Shown: one piece after another, positions 5,676 through 8,894 of the stretch
How positions within the stretch are numbered: the stretch's first letter is position 1
How the letters are laid out: the number at the start of each line of letters is the position of its first letter
Position numbers and translations under genes: made by a program
From: Desulfobacterales bacterium
Lineage (GTDB): Bacteria > Desulfobacterota > Desulfobacteria > Desulfobacterales > 4be13
Reading direction: 5' to 3'
NCBI GenBank assembly: GCA_029934695.1
Contig: JAOZLU010000264.1
Coordinates: 1-8,894, forward strand
Length of the DNA: 8,894 bases
The notes under the pieces: model-generated
The model's input: the letters and a program-made list of their open reading frames with translations, nothing else
What the model was told of the DNA's origin: nothing
Database searches by the model: none

Positions 5676-7997
5676 ATGTCCAAATCAATCGGGATTGATC
5701 TGGGAACAACAAACTCTGTGGGGGCAATAAAAAAAGTTCATACAGAAGTTTTGAAAAATGCCGAGGGGGACCTTATCACCCCTTCATGCGTCACTTTTAA
5801 AAAGAAGAAACTCCCTTTTTCCAAGCCGGAGTTCGTAGTGGGCAAACATGCCGTGGAGTGGATGAAGCAGGACCCGAAAAATACCATCATGTCCGTCAAA
5901 CGGCTGATGGGAAGGAATTTTCAGGACAAAGAGATTCAGGAAATTAAGGGGACCCGCAGGCTGAACTATGAAATCGCCCGTCATTCAAAGGGAACAGAAA
6001 ACAGCCTGGGGATTATTCTGGGGGGGAAAGAATTCACCCCGGAAGAAATTTCCTCCAAGATATTGGGAAAAATCCGCAAAGATTCGGAAGCTGTTTTAAA
6101 AGATGAAGTGGAGTACGCGGTGATCACAGTTCCCGCCTATTTCAACGACAAACAGAAACATGCCACAAGAACTGCGGCAGCCTTGGCAGGATTAAAGGTT
6201 CGCAGGCTGCTTCCCGAACCGACCGCGGCAGCCATTTCCTTTGGGGTGGATGCTGTCAGAGGCGATGAGGCCCAGACCGTTTTTATCTTTGATTTCGGCG
6301 GCGGCACCTTTGACCTGTCCGTGCTGACAATCAGCGGGGGGCAGTTCCTCGAAGTGGGCAAAGGCGGGGACATGTGGCTTGGCGGCGAGGATATTGACCG
6401 AATGCTCGCTGAATATGTTCTGGGAGAAACAGCGAAAGAATATAATATAGAGAATATAACGGAATTCATCGAAAATCAGGATGGGAAACGTAAAAACCGC
6501 TTTATCGGAGAGCTGAAAGATAAGGTTGAACAGGCCAAAATCCGCCTGAGTACCGAGCATGAGGCGTATATCGAGATACTGGGGGTTTTGAAAGACAGTG
6601 ACAAGGACACTGTTGATGTTGATGTGGAAGTTACCCGGGAACAGTTCGATGAAATTATTGCTCCCACTGTGGAGAAGACCGTTGCACTGACTCAGAAGAT
6701 GCTTGAAAGCATTCATTTCACACCTGATCTCATTGACAAAATACTCCTGGTGGGAGGAAGTTCACGGATTCCCAGCGTGATTGCGGCATTGAAAAAAGAA
6801 TTCGGGGATGAAAAAGTGATGGTCCATGAAAGGCCCATGCTCGCCATTGCAGAAGGGGCCGCCATCCTGAGTCATCGCCTGTCAGATACCTATGAGTGCC
6901 CCAAATGCGGGAATGATGCGGCCCAGTCAGACACTGTCTGCAATAACTGCCGGTTTGATCTGGAAGCCTATACCATTGAGCAAGGGGTTCTGGATATTGT
7001 TCACTCTGCTGCACACGATTATTATATTCGCCTGGGAAATGACGAAATGCATCTGCTCGTGGAAAAGAACACGCCGTTGCCCTGTGAGGCGAGCGAGGTG
7101 TTCAAACTGGTCCATTCGGAACAGAAACTGGTCCATTTGAAATTTTACAATATCGTCAATGAGCAGGAAGAGTCCATCGGCGACCTTTGGCTGGGTATTG
7201 AGGCGAATGAAAAAATTAAAAAGGAAGACAGGGAAAACGAGCCTCTGCGTATGGAAATCACGCTTAGAATTGATGAAAGCAATCTTATTGAAGTAAGTGC
7301 TGCCCTGAAAGAGCATCCGGATATCCAAATATCAAAGACCCTGTCCCGGGGCAAGGCCGATGAGAAGCTTTTCCTGTCACTGGAGGAGACCATCGTCGAG
7401 GCCAACCGCAAAAAATATAAAGAGTATATCATGCTTGACCTTACCTGTCGCTCCCTGTCTGCCATAAAAGATATCAACAAAGTGGTTTCTGAGGAAACCG
7501 GGGAAGTGGACGAAAAAGTCTATGAGAAGGCATCACTCAAGACTGATAAGGCCCGGAAAATGGCGTCAGAAGGCCGCAGCGGCAGATCTACCATATACTA
7601 TGCCCAGGCCGCACTTGAGGATTTCGGTCCGGCCATTCCTCCGAAAAACAAGGCAGCCATAAGAAAGAACATGAAGCGGCTGGAAGACATGGACGAGAAT
7701 GGCTCTTATGATGAGAATGTTGAAGCCATTGAAGACTTGAATGACATGCTTAACAGGAAACTTGGCGTTGTGAACGTATTGATGGAAATTCAGAAGGCCG
7801 GAGATTTCTGCATGGAAAACAATCCGTCAAAGGCCCCAAAGTTTTATCAGACGGTTGAAAATATATTAAAAGCGTATAAAAAAGACGATTCGGATAAGGC
7901 GGCTTCCCTGATAAAAGAGATCATGCCCGAAGCTTATGGGGTTGTGAAAGAGTATGAAGCCAGAAGCACTATGATTTATAAGGATATTACAAAATAG
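5676..7997 (+). CDS. Hsp70-family chaperone with a zinc ribbon inserted before the interdomain linker
   Basis: A 773-residue DnaK-related protein. The ATPase domain (about 1-400) is complete: IGIDLGTTNS (5-14), K75 in SVKRLMG (the catalytic lysine of DnaK), VPAYF (152-156), PEPTAAA with E181, DFGGGTFDLS (206-215) and LLVGGSSRIP (357-366). A zinc ribbon follows, with C408, C411, C422 and C425 (CPKC-x10-CNNC). Then comes a linker-like VLDIV and a recognisable substrate-binding β domain (VEKNTPLP, SEVFKLV, EITLRIDESNLIEVSA), to about 565. The C-terminal ~200 residues are helical and charged but unlike the DnaK lid, and there is no EEVD-like tail. AGGA lies 9 bases before the ATG. The gene is divergent from vWA-PP2C and 61 bp ahead of the LysM protein. 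It is probably cytoplasmic, an ATP-driven chaperone specialised by the ribbon for a partner. Not called dnaK because of the insertion, divergent C-terminus and missing grpE/dnaJ neighbours. Confidence 0.93.
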   Translation: MSKSIGIDLGTTNSVGAIKKVHTEVLKNAEGDLITPSCVTFKKKKLPFSKPEFVVGKHAVEWMKQDPKNTIMSVKRLMGRNFQDKEIQEIKGTRRLNYEIARHSKGTENSLGIILGGKEFTPEEISSKILGKIRKDSEAVLKDEVEYAVITVPAYFNDKQKHATRTAAALAGLKVRRLLPEPTAAAISFGVDAVRGDEAQTVFIFDFGGGTFDLSVLTISGGQFLEVGKGGDMWLGGEDIDRMLAEYVLGETAKEYNIENITEFIENQDGKRKNRFIGELKDKVEQAKIRLSTEHEAYIEILGVLKDSDKDTVDVDVEVTREQFDEIIAPTVEKTVALTQKMLESIHFTPDLIDKILLVGGSSRIPSVIAALKKEFGDEKVMVHERPMLAIAEGAAILSHRLSDTYECPKCGNDAAQSDTVCNNCRFDLEAYTIEQGVLDIVHSAAHDYYIRLGNDEMHLLVEKNTPLPCEASEVFKLVHSEQKLVHLKFYNIVNEQEESIGDLWLGIEANEKIKKEDRENEPLRMEITLRIDESNLIEVSAALKEHPDIQISKTLSRGKADEKLFLSLEETIVEANRKKYKEYIMLDLTCRSLSAIKDINKVVSEETGEVDEKVYEKASLKTDKARKMASEGRSGRSTIYYAQAALEDFGPAIPPKNKAAIRKNMKRLEDMDENGSYDENVEAIEDLNDMLNRKLGVVNVLMEIQKAGDFCMENNPSKAPKFYQTVENILKAYKKDDSDKAASLIKEIMPEAYGVVKEYEARSTMIYKDITK

Positions 7998-8007
7998 TCA
8001 GGCCAGC

Positions 8008-8040
8008 GGCCAGAGACCCGTTGCAAAGGCTTCTCTGGCC
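8008..8040 (+). promoter_or_regulatory. Hairpin between the Hsp70 and LysM genes
   Basis: GGCCAGAGA (8008-8016) and TCTCTGGCC (8032-8040) form a perfect 9-bp stem with a 15-base loop, starting 11 bases after the Hsp70 stop. No T run follows, so full termination is not indicated. It may attenuate the second gene or stabilise the Hsp70 mRNA. Confidence 0.5.
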
Positions 8041-8058
8041 CTGCCAACAAATGTACCC

Positions 8059-8856
8059 ATGACAACTGACCAATCATGCCCGATATGCGGCCTGGAGAAG
8101 ATTTCTTCGGACAAGACCCAATGCCCCCAGTGCGATGCGGATCTGGCCTGTTTCAAAGTGCTGGACGCCATTCCCGACGAACTGGCCACAGCGGAGAAGC
8201 ATTCGAAAACAGGGATTATCCCTTTCGTCGCCATTATTCTCGTCATTGCCCTGATAATCGTGATGGCCGTATTTCAGTTCTATCGCTTCAAGCGGGTTGA
8301 ACGCCTGCTGGCAGATCATAAAAGCTCCATTGCCAATATGGATGAAAAATTGGAAAATCTTCGGGTTGTGAGTCCCGAGTCAGAGGTTAGAGGAGAGAGG
8401 TCAGAGATCAGAGAGGAGAAAGACGAGAGCGGCGGACAACCGGGAGCCGATGGCCAAGAACTGTCTGAAGGCGACCCGGAAGCCGTTGAGTTGGATTTCC
8501 GGACTTACATCGCCAATGAGAAAGACACGTTGTGGGATATTGCAGAGGCGCATTATGGTTCAGGATATTATTACCCAATCCTGCTTGAGCATAATCCGCA
8601 TATCGGAATTTATTCTGTCGGAAAGGGGGTTCTGTTAAAAATCCTCAAAAACACCCGCCTTGTAAAGGATATCTACAAAAAGATCATTATAAAAGAAGGG
8701 AATAGTATATATTGGAACTATACAGTAGTTGAAGGCGATACAATACGATCTGTTATCACGAAATTCTACAATATAGATGTGGAAAAACAAATCGCTGTTT
8801 TCAATCCCGATACCCAGTTGGAGCCGGGAAAAAAGATCAAAATATTACTGAAGTGA
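8059..8856 (+). CDS. Zinc-ribbon, single-pass membrane protein with two LysM-like domains
   Basis: 265 residues. An N-terminal zinc ribbon has C7, C10, C22 and C25 (CPIC-x11-CPQC). One transmembrane helix lies at about 52-75 (IIPFVAIILVIALIIVMAVF), followed by RFKR, a short coiled-coil-like stretch (77-103) and a low-complexity Ser/Glu/Arg linker (105-150). LysM 1 is at about 150-196 (EKDTLWDIAEAHYGSGYYY, then LLEHNPHIG) and LysM 2 at about 221-264 (YTVVEGDTIRSVITKFY). LysM domains bind peptidoglycan. The simplest topology puts the ribbon in the cytoplasm and the LysM pair in the periplasm, although positive charges lie on both sides of the helix. The ATG at 8059 is the only sensible start but lacks a Shine-Dalgarno site, so translation may depend on the Hsp70 gene upstream. 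It probably links the chaperone module to the cell wall; this is inference. Confidence 0.88.
   Translation: MTTDQSCPICGLEKISSDKTQCPQCDADLACFKVLDAIPDELATAEKHSKTGIIPFVAIILVIALIIVMAVFQFYRFKRVERLLADHKSSIANMDEKLENLRVVSPESEVRGERSEIREEKDESGGQPGADGQELSEGDPEAVELDFRTYIANEKDTLWDIAEAHYGSGYYYPILLEHNPHIGIYSVGKGVLLKILKNTRLVKDIYKKIIIKEGNSIYWNYTVVEGDTIRSVITKFYNIDVEKQIAVFNPDTQLEPGKKIKILLK
8380..8424 (+). repeat. Purine-rich low-complexity tract inside the LysM gene
   Basis: Degenerate repeats of AGAGGTCAGAG-like units encode SEVRGERSEIREEKDES at about residues 108-124, between the membrane helix and LysM 1. The tract resembles microsatellite-like repeats that expand in frame; here it lengthens a flexible periplasmic linker. 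Confidence 0.5.
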
Positions 8857-8860
8857 AAAC

Positions 8861-8894
8861 TTGATGTTTGATGTTTGATGTTTGATGTTTGATG
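8861..8894. repeat. 7-bp tandem repeat (TTGATGT) reaching the window edge
   Basis: Almost five perfect units of TTGATGT start five bases after the LysM gene's stop codon and run to the last base of the window. The true length is unknown. Perfect short repeats of this kind vary in copy number through slippage. Confidence 0.95.

Overview
The window looks like an accessory region of a moderate-GC, repeat-rich Gram-negative genome. My best guess is a filamentous or multicellular deltaproteobacterial sulfate reducer of the Desulfobacterales. That rests on remembered family resemblance (the MNDIPRQKL N-terminus, the HNH family, palindromic repeats), not on any marker gene. No RNA gene, CRISPR array or transposase was found.

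Left part (1-2490, all genes on the minus strand). A two-gene operon encodes a putative ribbon-helix-helix protein and a small HNH endonuclease, with a 4-nt stop/start overlap. Downstream lies a RecF/OLD-like AAA ATPase. Directly after its stop codon sits the broken remnant of its usual partner, a DUF4276 protein: about 18 N-terminal residues are joined out of frame to a probable C-terminal scrap. The ATPase/remnant block lies between two near-identical ~70-bp direct repeats. Each carries the Shine-Dalgarno sequence, start codon and first 17 codons of another gene. One copy runs out of the window at the left edge; the other is a truncated stub reading into the ATPase start.

Middle (2500-5675). 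A 36-bp-arm palindromic element separates the HNH operon from a convincing minus-strand operon of a TerY-like vWA protein and a PP2C-type phosphatase, with a 7-nt overlap and a good -35/-10 promoter. Then comes a 1.35-kb AT-rich gap with no convincing gene. It holds a 189-bp MITE-like element with 6-bp target duplications, an adjoining inverted repeat, a perfect 15-bp inverted repeat, an interrupted long inverted repeat, and a hairpin just upstream of the next gene.

Right part (5676-8894, plus strand). An Hsp70 homologue has a four-cysteine zinc ribbon inserted between its ATPase domain and its interdomain linker. It is followed by a single-pass membrane protein with an N-terminal zinc ribbon of similar layout and two LysM-like domains. 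The window ends in a 7-bp tandem repeat.

The most interesting unit is the divergent set TerY-like vWA + PP2C / zinc-ribbon Hsp70 + zinc-ribbon-TM-LysM protein. vWA and PP2C are two members of the known TerY-P triad; the third, a kinase, is not in the window. My inference is a phospho-regulated chaperone system tied to the envelope through the LysM protein, with the paired zinc ribbons as a possible common docking element.
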